Source: Amycolatopsis sp. CA-126428
GTDB lineage: Bacteria; Actinomycetota; Actinomycetes; Mycobacteriales; Pseudonocardiaceae
DNA: 64,000 bases
Reading direction: 5' to 3'
Assembly (NCBI RefSeq): GCF_002904335.1
Contig: NZ_PPHF01000118.1
Coordinates: forward strand, 22,604-86,603
In this document: piece by piece, positions 23,641 through 30,824 of the stretch
Layout of the letters: the number at the start of each line of letters is the position of its first letter
How positions within the stretch are numbered: position 1 is the first letter of the stretch
Made by a program: the position numbers and the translations under genes
Notes under the pieces: model-generated
Told to the model about the DNA's origin: nothing
Databases searched by the model: none
Seen by the model: only the letters and a program-made list of their open reading frames with translations

Positions 23641-24567
23641 TCACCGGGTTTGCCCGCGCCCCGGCTGCGGGGGCCCGGCCGGCATCTCCTGGACCTCGGT
23701 CGCCGGCGTCTCCTGGCCGGCCGCCCACGACGCCAGCAGGGCCAGACCGTCCGCGGCCGCCGTGCCGGCGGGCGCGGTGTAGACGTTGAGGAGCAGGCCG
23801 GGGTCGGCGGGCAGCTCCATCGACTCGACGTCCAGGTCGAGCCGGCCCACCACCGGATGGTGCAGGCGCTTGCGTCCGGACCGGTGGAACCGGACGTCCT
23901 GGGACGCCCAGCGCTGCCGGAACAGTTCACTGCGTGTCGACAGTTCACCGACCAGGGCGATCAGTTCCTGGTCGTGCGGATTGCGGCCGGCTTCCATGCG
24001 CAGCTTCGCGGCCACATCGCCGACGATCCGGTCGTAGTCGACGAAGAACGTTTTCGCCGCTTCGGGCTCCAGGTACACGAACCGCGCGGTGTTCGCCGGC
24101 CGTCGCGGGTCGGCCAGCAGCGGTGAATACAGCGCGCGGGCCAGGGGATTCATGGCCAGGACGTCGTACCGGCCGTGGCAAATCCAAGCCGGCGCGTCGG
24201 TGATGGCGTCGAGCACCTGCCGAAGCGCCGGACGCACCGTCACGGCGGGGCGCCGGCGGCGGGGACCGCCGGGCGCCCGGGACTGCCGCGCGAGGTGGAA
24301 CAGGTGATCGCGCTCGGCTTCGTCGAGGTGCAAGGCGGAGGCCACCGCGTCGAGCACCCCGTCGGAGGCGCCGGTGAGGCTGCCGCGCTCCATCCGCACG
24401 TAGTAGTCGACCGAGATCCCGGCCAGCAGAGCCACCTCTTCGCGGCGCAGACCCTTGACCCGGCGGTTGCCGCCGTAGGCGGGCAGCCCGGCCCGCTCGG
24501 GCGGGATCCGCGCGCGACGCGAGCTCAGGAACTCCTTGATCTCGGTGCGCAGATCGATCTTGGTCAC
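23641..24567 (-). CDS. XRE-family regulator with MmyB-like ligand domain
   Basis: A 308-residue regulator. An N-terminal helix-turn-helix (VKGLRREEVALLAGISVDYY, then VRMERG, residues 38-63) precedes an MmyB-like PAS-type domain (APAWICHGRYDVLAMNPLAR onward). Such proteins usually sit next to a short-chain dehydrogenase they control, as here: the SDR gene ends 81 bases upstream. The GTG start at 24567 is close to a weak ribosome site. The C-terminal 25 residues are proline-rich. Confidence 0.88.
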   Translation of the reverse strand: MTKIDLRTEIKEFLSSRRARIPPERAGLPAYGGNRRVKGLRREEVALLAGISVDYYVRMERGSLTGASDGVLDAVASALHLDEAERDHLFHLARQSRAPGGPRRRRPAVTVRPALRQVLDAITDAPAWICHGRYDVLAMNPLARALYSPLLADPRRPANTARFVYLEPEAAKTFFVDYDRIVGDVAAKLRMEAGRNPHDQELIALVGELSTRSELFRQRWASQDVRFHRSGRKRLHHPVVGRLDLDVESMELPADPGLLLNVYTAPAGTAAADGLALLASWAAGQETPATEVQEMPAGPPQPGRGQTR

Positions 24568-24648
24568 CCCTTCACCGTAAGCCCTGTTCGCGGGCGGAGG
24601 CAGGTTCTGCTGGTACCCCCCGACGGCTGCGCACCCCTCGCACGCCGC

Positions 24649-25452
24649 TTAGGTACCCGTTGCGGTCGTGGCGATACCGCCGTCGACCGGGATGACGGTG
24701 CCCGTGAGGTACGCGCCGGCCCGGCCGGCGAGGAACACGGCGACGCCGGCCATGTCGTCGTCGCGGCCGAGCCGGCGCAGCGGGGCCTTCGCCGCGATCG
24801 CGTCGCCGACGGCCTCGAGCGTGGCCGCCATCATCTGCGACGGGAACGGTCCGGGGGCCACCGCGTTCACCGTGACGTGCTGGGGGCCCAGTTCCCGGGC
24901 CAGCACCCGGGTGAGCTGGTGCAGTCCCGCTTTGCTGCTGGCGTACGAATAGTTGGGCGACTCGGCCACGTGGATGGCGGCGATGCTGCCGATGTTGATG
25001 ACCCGCGCGGGATCCTCGGCGGTGCCCGCCCGGCGAAGGGCCGGGAGCAGCGCCTGCACCAGCCAGAACGGCGACTTGAGGTTGAGGTCGAGCACGGTGT
25101 CCCAGGCCCCGTCCGGGAACGTCTCCAGCGGCTCGCGCCACATCGCTCCCGCGTTGTTGACGAGGATGTCCAGGCGATCCGAGCCGGCTTGGACGAGCTC
25201 GGCGAGGCGCCGGCACTCGTCGTGAGTGGACAGATCGGCGGGAACGGCTTGGACGTCACCGAATTCGGACAGGAGCCGCTGGGCCTCCGCGCACGTGTCC
25301 GCCTTGCGCGAGCTGATGATCACGCGGGCACCCGCCTGCAGGAGGCCGCGCGCGATCATCAACCCGATGCCCTTGGTGCCGCCGGTGACGAGGGCGTTCT
25401 TCCCCCGCAGGTCGAAAAGGTCCGCGTGGGTGGTGAATCGGCTGTCCGCCAT
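24649..25452 (-). CDS. Short-chain dehydrogenase (SDR), RhlG-like
   Basis: A 267-residue classical SDR. The cofactor site is ALVTGGTKGIGLMIARGL (residues 18-35), NNAGAMW follows, and the active-site YxxxK is SYASSKAGL with Tyr and Lys. The arginine-containing strand ARVIISSRKAD favours NADPH. It starts at the ATG at 25452 after AAGGAACG. It lies between two XRE/MmyB regulators on the same strand and probably belongs to the regulon of one of them. Substrate unknown. Confidence 0.9.
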   Translation of the reverse strand: MADSRFTTHADLFDLRGKNALVTGGTKGIGLMIARGLLQAGARVIISSRKADTCAEAQRLLSEFGDVQAVPADLSTHDECRRLAELVQAGSDRLDILVNNAGAMWREPLETFPDGAWDTVLDLNLKSPFWLVQALLPALRRAGTAEDPARVINIGSIAAIHVAESPNYSYASSKAGLHQLTRVLARELGPQHVTVNAVAPGPFPSQMMAATLEAVGDAIAAKAPLRRLGRDDDMAGVAVFLAGRAGAYLTGTVIPVDGGIATTATGT

Positions 25453-25563
25453 GGGGTTTCGTTCCTTTTGTCGTGGAGCCTGTGCTGCCACGTTGACAGG
25501 CGTCCAGGACGTGCGGGAGACCCTGGCGTTCCAGGTACTGCGAGACCCCCTTGCCGGGGTCGA

Positions 25564-26400
25564 TCAGCGTTCCTCGACCAGCGACTGCGTGCCGATGACG
25601 CCCAGCAGCGCCAGCCGGTCGGCCGCTTCGGTGCCCGGTTCGGCCGAGTAGACCATGAGCCGCAGGTCGCTGCCCGCGACGCTGAGGATGTCGCAATCCA
25701 GGGTCAGCGCGCCGACGTCCGGGTGGTCGATGGTCTTGCGGGCGGACTCGTGCTGCCCGACGGCACCCGACTCCCACAGGGCGGCGAACCGCGGGCTGTG
25801 CCGCCGGAGGTCGGCGATGAGCGAGCGGAGGTCCGGGTCGTCGGGGTAGCGGCCGGCGGTGCGGCGCAGGTCGGCGACCAGGGCCGCCTGCAGCGCGTCC
25901 CGTGCCTCCGGGGTGTCGCGCACCCGGGTGTTCGGGCTGAGGAAGGTGCGCCGGACGCCGTTGAGGTCGCTGCCGCGGCGTTCGCCCATCAGGGCCGTGT
26001 GGAGCGGGTTGGCGAGCAGCTGGTTCCAGGCCGCGTCGAAGACGGCGACGGGGGTGCCGGCGAGCCGGTCCAGCATGCGGTGGACGCCGGGTGTGATGTG
26101 CCGCGGGACCGTGCCGGGGCTCGGGGGCGCGAGGCCGGCCAGCCGGAACAGGTGCGTGCGTTCGTCCTGGGTGAGGCGCAGGGCCCGGGCGAGAGCCTCG
26201 ACGACCTGGGCCGAGGGGCTGGTGGCGCGGCCCTGCTCGAGCCGGATGACGTAGTCGGCGGAGATGCCGGCCAGCTGCGCCAGTTCCTCGCGGCGCAGCC
26301 CGGCGGCGCGGCGGCGGCTGCCCGCGGGCAGGCCGGTGGCCTGGGGTGAGACGCGGTCGCGCCAGTGGCGCAGGGCCGTGCCGAGTCCGGTGTTCGCCAT
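25564..26400 (-). CDS. Second XRE/MmyB-type regulator
   Basis: A 278-residue regulator of the same layout as the one at 23641. The helix-turn-helix is AAGLRREELAQLAGISADYV and IRLEQG (residues 31-58). The ligand domain begins near FDAAWNQLLANPLHTALMG. It starts at the ATG at 26400 and is divergent from an SDR gene at 26527. The operator-like repeat TCCTGG-N11-CCAGGA lies between them. Part of a twin module with the neighbouring regulator/SDR pair. Confidence 0.9.
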   Translation of the reverse strand: MANTGLGTALRHWRDRVSPQATGLPAGSRRRAAGLRREELAQLAGISADYVIRLEQGRATSPSAQVVEALARALRLTQDERTHLFRLAGLAPPSPGTVPRHITPGVHRMLDRLAGTPVAVFDAAWNQLLANPLHTALMGERRGSDLNGVRRTFLSPNTRVRDTPEARDALQAALVADLRRTAGRYPDDPDLRSLIADLRRHSPRFAALWESGAVGQHESARKTIDHPDVGALTLDCDILSVAGSDLRLMVYSAEPGTEAADRLALLGVIGTQSLVEER

Positions 26401-26431
26401 AGGTCGATTGTGCAAGCCGGCCGGCCGCTTG

Positions 26432-26454
26432 TCCTGGTATCGCCGGTCCCAGGA
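26432..26454. promoter_or_regulatory. Candidate XRE operator
   Basis: Inverted repeat TCCTGG (26432-26437) and CCAGGA (26449-26454) with an 11-base spacer, between the divergent XRE and SDR genes. A related CCTGG-AACG-CCAGG repeat occurs on the minus strand near 25527, ahead of the other SDR gene. Confidence 0.6.
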
Positions 26455-26526
26455 AAACCGGACCACTTCCTGCGCCCGCGGTCCGGGCCGATCCTGGTGG
26501 CAGCACGTCAGGAAGGAACGGAACCC

Positions 26527-27300
26527 ATGAACCAGCTCGCCCTCGTGACCGGCGCCACCTCCGGCATCGGCCGGGCCTTCGCCGAACGCCTCGCCGCCGA
26601 CGGCTACGACCTGATCGTCACCGGCCGCCGCGAGGACCGCCTCGCCGAGTTCGCCGCCGCCCACCCGGAAGTCAAGGTGCGCACGGTGGCCGCCGACCTG
26701 TCCACCGACGACGGCGTCGCCACCGTCGCCGCCCTCTGCGCCGCCGAGCCGCTGACCATGCTCGTGAACAACGCCGGTGTCGCGCACTACATGCCGCTGG
26801 CGCAGCTGCCCGCCGACAAGGCCGCCGAGCTGGTCCACGTCAAGGTCGCCGCGCCCACCATGCTCACCCGCGCCGCGGTCGCGGGCATGCAGGAACGCGG
26901 TGCGGGGCGGATCGTCAACGTGGCCGGGATGATCGCCTTCAGCGGTCCGGCCGACTCCTCGGTCATGCCCCGCCGCGCGGTCTACGCCGGGTCCCTGGCC
27001 TACCTCGTCGCCCTGTCCCAGACGCTGAGCGCCGAGTTGGAGGGCACCGGTGTCGGCGTGCAGGTGCTGTGCCCGGGTGTCGTCGCCACCGAGTTCCACG
27101 AGCGCCAGGGGCTCGACCTGAGCGCGGTGCCGCGGATGTCCGCCGCCGACGTCGTCACCGCGTCCTTGCGCGGCTTCGAACTCGGCGAGGTCGTCACCGC
27201 GCCGGGTGTCGAGGACGCCGGGCTGCTCGACGCCGTCTTTCGAGCCGATCTCGCGGCCTTCGGCGGGCAGGGGCCGGAACTCGCCTCCCGCTACCGGTGA
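26527..27300 (+). CDS. Short-chain dehydrogenase (SDR), DltE/YdfG-like
   Basis: A 257-residue SDR. ALVTGATSGIGRAFAERLAA is the cofactor loop (residues 5-24), NNAGVAHYMPLAQL follows, and the active-site YxxxK position is occupied by YAGSLAYLVAL, in which the Lys is replaced by Ala or Leu depending on alignment. If that reading is right the enzyme may be catalytically altered. A ribosome site AGGAAGGAACG precedes the ATG. It diverges from the second XRE regulator and ends at a strong hairpin. Confidence 0.88.
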   Translation: MNQLALVTGATSGIGRAFAERLAADGYDLIVTGRREDRLAEFAAAHPEVKVRTVAADLSTDDGVATVAALCAAEPLTMLVNNAGVAHYMPLAQLPADKAAELVHVKVAAPTMLTRAAVAGMQERGAGRIVNVAGMIAFSGPADSSVMPRRAVYAGSLAYLVALSQTLSAELEGTGVGVQVLCPGVVATEFHERQGLDLSAVPRMSAADVVTASLRGFELGEVVTAPGVEDAGLLDAVFRADLAAFGGQGPELASRYR

Positions 27301-27336
27301 ACGCCGCCGGAGAACTCACCGGCCCCGGACACAAGC

Positions 27337-27373
27337 CCGCTGCCGCACCCCGGAGTCCGGGGCGCGGCAGCGG
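27337..27373. terminator. Bidirectional hairpin terminator
   Basis: Arms CCGCTGCCGC and GCGGCAGCGG (27337-27346, 27364-27373) enclose a second stem CCCCGG/CCGGGG with an AGT loop; the two stems are separated by one A-C mismatch. It lies between the convergent SDR and CsbD genes. Confidence 0.8.
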
Positions 27374-27382
27374 AGAACCGCG

Positions 27383-27565
27383 TCACTTCTTGTCTGTGAC
27401 ACCCTTCACGGCGTCCTTGATCTTCTCGCCGGCCTGCTTGAGCGAGCCCTTGGCCTGCTCGGACTTGCCTTCGGCCTGCCACTGCTCGTTGCCGGTGGCG
27501 TCACCGACGGCTTCCTTGGCGCGGCCCTTGAGCTCTTCGCCCTTGTTTTCGATCTTGTCGTTCAT
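27383..27565 (-). CDS. CsbD-like stress protein
   Basis: A 60-residue CsbD-family protein: IENKGEELKGRAKEAVGDAT, then QAKGSLKQAGEKIKDAVKGV, with the typical lysine/glutamate helices. Family members are induced by general stress, for example in the sigma-B regulon of Bacillus, though the molecular role is unknown. The ATG at 27565 follows AAGGTGCACC. It is separated by 88 bases from the antiporter gene transcribed on the same strand. Confidence 0.9.
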   Translation of the reverse strand: MNDKIENKGEELKGRAKEAVGDATGNEQWQAEGKSEQAKGSLKQAGEKIKDAVKGVTDKK

Positions 27566-27653
27566 CTGGGTGCACCTTCCGTCGCGGGCGACATTTCCGG
27601 ATCGGCCAGTCGCCAAAAGGGCCTTGACAGACTGATACCCACTCTCCGCGCGG

Positions 27654-28919
27654 CTACACATCGGCAGGCAGATGCCCGCCCATCCGCTCGATCCGCTGGA
27701 TCGCCGGCTCCGCGAGGACGCCGTGCACGATCACCGACACCGCGACGGCGAGCGCGCCTACGCGCCACAGCACGTCCTGCTGCGGCACGGGGAGCCGGTT
27801 GAGCGTGTAGGCCAGGTAGTAGAGCGTGCCGATGCCGCGCACGCCGAAGAACGCGATCGCCGCGGTGGCGGGCCGTCCCGGTGACCGCGCGCCGAGCAGG
27901 GAAAGCCACCCCACCAGGGGCCGCACCACCAGCACGGCGACGACGGCGATCACCACTTCCAGGGGCTGCAGCCCGCGCAGCAGGCCGTCGCCGATCGCCA
28001 GGCCCAAGCCCAGCAGGGCGAGCGGGACGAACAGCCGTTCCAGCTGGTGGCCGAAGGCGTGCAGGACGCCGTGGTACTCGTGCTCGCGCTCCTGCGTGCG
28101 CACCGCGACCGCCGCGACGAACACGGCGACGAACCCGTTGCCGTGGGCGGCTTCCGCCAGCGCGTAGGGCACGAACGCCAGCGCGAGCAGGACCAGCCCG
28201 TCGGCGTACTCGGCCAGCCGCAGCCGGTCCGACGGCGTGCGGAAGATCGCCCAGCCGAGCAGCCGCCCGGTGACCAGGCCGGCCACGACGCCGACGACCA
28301 GGGGCAGCAGCAGGTCCCCCAGCACCCAGGACAGGTCCAGGCGCGGCTCGCCGCTCGCCAGGGCCAGGCCGAGGACGACGAACGGCATGGTGAGGCCGTC
28401 GTTGAGCCCCGCTTCCGTCGTCAGCGTGAAGCGGATTTCGTTGTTCCTGGCCAGTTCCGGCTCGACGTCGGGGTGCGGGACGCCGATGTCGCCGGCCAGC
28501 ACCGGGTCGGTCGGGGCCAGCGCGGCGGCCAGCAGGAGCGCGACGCCGGGAGCGAGCGCGAGCCACCAGTACCCGAGCACGGCGATCGCGAGGATCGACA
28601 CCGGCATGGTGATCGCGAGCAGCCGCCACGTGGACCCCCACCGGCGCAGGCCGAACGGCCGGTCGACCGACAGTCCCGCCCCGGCGAGCGCGACGAGGAT
28701 GCCCAGCTGGGCGAAGGATTCGACGCCGTCCAGGTGGGCGGCCGGGTCGCCCCAGCCGTCGCCGTAGGGGGCGGGCAGCGGGAGCAGCCCGAGCACGATC
28801 CCGGCCAGGAGCATCACCAGCGGCACCGAGAACGGCCGGTCGGCAACCAGCTTGGGCACGATCGCCGCCGCGAGCGCGAGCAGGCCCGCCACTCCGAACA
28901 ACACCGTCAACGACGCCAA
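27654..28919 (-). CDS. Na+/H+ antiporter, CPA1/NhaP type
   Basis: A 421-residue membrane protein with 12 or so hydrophobic helices. ALAPTDPVLAGDI and EAGLNDGLTMPF are the ion-site helices typical of the CPA1 exchangers, with the Asp of each in place. FFGVRGIGTLYYLAY is another family segment. It should exchange Na+ or K+ for protons at the cytoplasmic membrane and support pH or salt balance. The TTG at 28919 is chosen because AGGAGG lies 6 bases before it; a GTG a few codons later is possible. Confidence 0.88.
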   Translation of the reverse strand: MASLTVLFGVAGLLALAAAIVPKLVADRPFSVPLVMLLAGIVLGLLPLPAPYGDGWGDPAAHLDGVESFAQLGILVALAGAGLSVDRPFGLRRWGSTWRLLAITMPVSILAIAVLGYWWLALAPGVALLLAAALAPTDPVLAGDIGVPHPDVEPELARNNEIRFTLTTEAGLNDGLTMPFVVLGLALASGEPRLDLSWVLGDLLLPLVVGVVAGLVTGRLLGWAIFRTPSDRLRLAEYADGLVLLALAFVPYALAEAAHGNGFVAVFVAAVAVRTQEREHEYHGVLHAFGHQLERLFVPLALLGLGLAIGDGLLRGLQPLEVVIAVVAVLVVRPLVGWLSLLGARSPGRPATAAIAFFGVRGIGTLYYLAYTLNRLPVPQQDVLWRVGALAVAVSVIVHGVLAEPAIQRIERMGGHLPADV

Positions 28920-29100
28920 AGGTCTCCTCCTGCCGCTCGTCCCGCACCGCCGCGGCCAGGAGACCCGGTCGAGCGTGATGCCGGGTTCCACCGGGACGCA
29001 CCGCGATCGGCCAGGCTCCCGGGAGCCGGGTAGCGTGGCGGGAAGAGGCGCGCCGCGACCCGGATTCCCGGCGTGCGAGCGGCGAAACCGAGGAGGCCGC

Positions 29101-29445
29101 GTGACGGCGATGAACGGGGCGGGCAGTCCGTGCCGGTTCTGCGGCAGGCGGCGCGACCCCCGGGTGCCCGGCCGGAACGGGCCGATCTGCGTGGACTGCG
29201 TCCGCGCCGGCCTGCGCGTGGTGCGCGACGGTGCGGACCGGGAGAGCGGCGCGGGTGACGTGCTGGCCGCGGTGACGTCGCCGCTGGCCGCGGTCTGCGA
29301 CTTCTGCGGCCGTCGCGAGCGCCGGACGTTCCTCGGGCTCCGGCGTCCGCTGCTGCGCGTGGACTGCGCGGCCCGGGACTCGGTGATCTGCGTGGACTGC
29401 CTGGACCACGCCGGCGACGTGCTGAACGTCGCCCTGCGCGGCTGA
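29101..29445 (+). CDS. Small protein with two ClpX-type zinc fingers
   Basis: A 114-residue protein with two C4 treble-clef units. The first uses Cys11 and Cys14 in CRFCGRR and Cys30 and Cys33 in CVDC; the second uses CDFCGRR and CVDC near the end. The pattern matches the zinc-binding domain at the N-terminus of ClpX, which recognises protease substrates, but no AAA+ domain follows. GTG at 29101 is preceded by GAGGAGG; ATG at 29110 is an alternative. Divergent from the antiporter gene. The function is unknown; adaptor or DNA-associated roles are conceivable. Confidence 0.8.
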   Translation: MTAMNGAGSPCRFCGRRRDPRVPGRNGPICVDCVRAGLRVVRDGADRESGAGDVLAAVTSPLAAVCDFCGRRERRTFLGLRRPLLRVDCAARDSVICVDCLDHAGDVLNVALRG

Positions 29446-29483
29446 GGGCGTTTCGGCGCGGCCACCGCGGGTAGCCGGGCGCC

Positions 29484-30782
29484 ATGACGTCCACTCGGGA
29501 ACCCCGCACGCGACCGGAGACCGCTTCGGTGGCCGAGACCCTGCGTGTCGCGGTCGAGGTGGCGTTGCCCACGCTGGCCGGCGGGGTGATCAAGCGCCGT
29601 CCCGCGGCGATGGCGGTGGCCGGGAAACTGCAGTTCGACCGCGCCGGCGTGCGGCTGCTTCGCCGCCTGCGCGACCGCCACTACGGCCGTCCACTGAAGC
29701 TGCGTGTCCCCGGCCGGTCGGTGGAACTGGCCCTGTCCGGCGCGGACGTGAAGCGGCTGCTGGCCGGCACGCCGACGCCGTTCAGTCCGTCCACAGTGGA
29801 GAAGCGGGCCGCGCTGGGGCACTTCCAGCCGCACGGCGTCCTCATTTCGGACGCGGCCGACCGGCCCGGCCGCCGCCGGTTCACCGAGGCCGCGCTCGAA
29901 CCCGGCCGTCCGCTGCACGAGCTCGCGACGCCGTTCGCCCACGCGATCGCCGAAGAGGCGGCCTTCCTGCCGAGGGCGGGTTCCCTCGACTGGGACACGT
30001 TCAACGTCGCCTGGTGGCGGCTGGTCCGGCGCGTCGTGCTGGGGTCGGGTGCCCGCGACGACACGACGCTGACCGACCAGCTCGAACGCCTGCGGCTCGA
30101 CGCGAACTGGGCGTACCTGCACCCGAAGCGCCGGCAACTGCGCGAAGAGTTCCGGCGGCGCCTCACAGAGCACCTGAACCGCGCCGAGCCGGGCAGCCTC
30201 GCCGCCGTGATCGCCGAGGTCGGCGAAGACACCGCACCCGATCAGGTGGCGCACTGGCTGTTCGCGTTCGACGCGGCGGGGATGGCGACGTACCGGACGC
30301 TGGCCCTGCTGGCGAGCCACCCGGCGGAGCAGGAGCGGGCCCGCACGGACATCGGGGACACCGAGCCGGCTCAGCTGAGCTACCTGCGCGCGTGCGTGCT
30401 GGACGCGGTCCGGCTGTGGCCGACCACGCCGATGATCCTGCGCGAGACGACGGAGGAGACGTCCTGGGGTCCGGCGGGCACGACGGTGCTGATCTTCACG
30501 CCGTTCTTCCACCGCGATCCGGACCTGCCCTACGCCGACCGGTTCGAGCCGGACCTCTGGCTCGACGGCCGTGCGGCGGAGAACCCGGCCCTGGTCCCGT
30601 TCAGCGCCGGCCCGGCGATCTGCCCGGGCCGCGACCTGGTGCTGTTCTGCGCGAGCACGATGCTGGCGAACCTGCTGCGCCACCACCGGTTCGAGCAGGC
30701 GTCGGGACCGGTCCTGTCCCCGGACCGTCCGCTGCCGGCGACGCTGGACAACTTCCACCTGAAGCTCAACCTGATCGGCTGA
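29484..30782 (+). CDS. Cytochrome P450 with atypical ExxR
   Basis: A 432-residue P450. The heme loop is PFSAGPAICPGRDL with Cys380. The I-helix segment is FAFDAAGMATYRTL, lacking the classic AGxDT acid. The K-helix ExxR is replaced by Asp307-Ala-Val-Arg310 in LDAVRLWPTTP, an unusual Asp for Glu change. Fatty-acid or CYP152/CYP51-like relatives vary here, so it may still bind heme. ATG at 29484, 38 bases after the zinc-finger gene on the same strand; no ferredoxin partner is visible. A bidirectional terminator follows. Confidence 0.88.
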   Translation: MTSTREPRTRPETASVAETLRVAVEVALPTLAGGVIKRRPAAMAVAGKLQFDRAGVRLLRRLRDRHYGRPLKLRVPGRSVELALSGADVKRLLAGTPTPFSPSTVEKRAALGHFQPHGVLISDAADRPGRRRFTEAALEPGRPLHELATPFAHAIAEEAAFLPRAGSLDWDTFNVAWWRLVRRVVLGSGARDDTTLTDQLERLRLDANWAYLHPKRRQLREEFRRRLTEHLNRAEPGSLAAVIAEVGEDTAPDQVAHWLFAFDAAGMATYRTLALLASHPAEQERARTDIGDTEPAQLSYLRACVLDAVRLWPTTPMILRETTEETSWGPAGTTVLIFTPFFHRDPDLPYADRFEPDLWLDGRAAENPALVPFSAGPAICPGRDLVLFCASTMLANLLRHHRFEQASGPVLSPDRPLPATLDNFHLKLNLIG

Positions 30783-30819
30783 GCCGGTGCCGCCGCCGTG
30801 TCCGCGGCGGCACCGGCTC
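30781..30819. terminator. Bidirectional 15-bp hairpin
   Basis: GAGCCGGTGCCGCCG (30781-30795) pairs perfectly with CGGCGGCACCGGCTC (30805-30819) around a 9-base loop. The left arm overlaps the P450 stop codon and the right arm is 5 bases from the rhamnosidase stop, so it can end both transcripts. Confidence 0.85.
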
Positions 30820-30824
30820 GCCGG

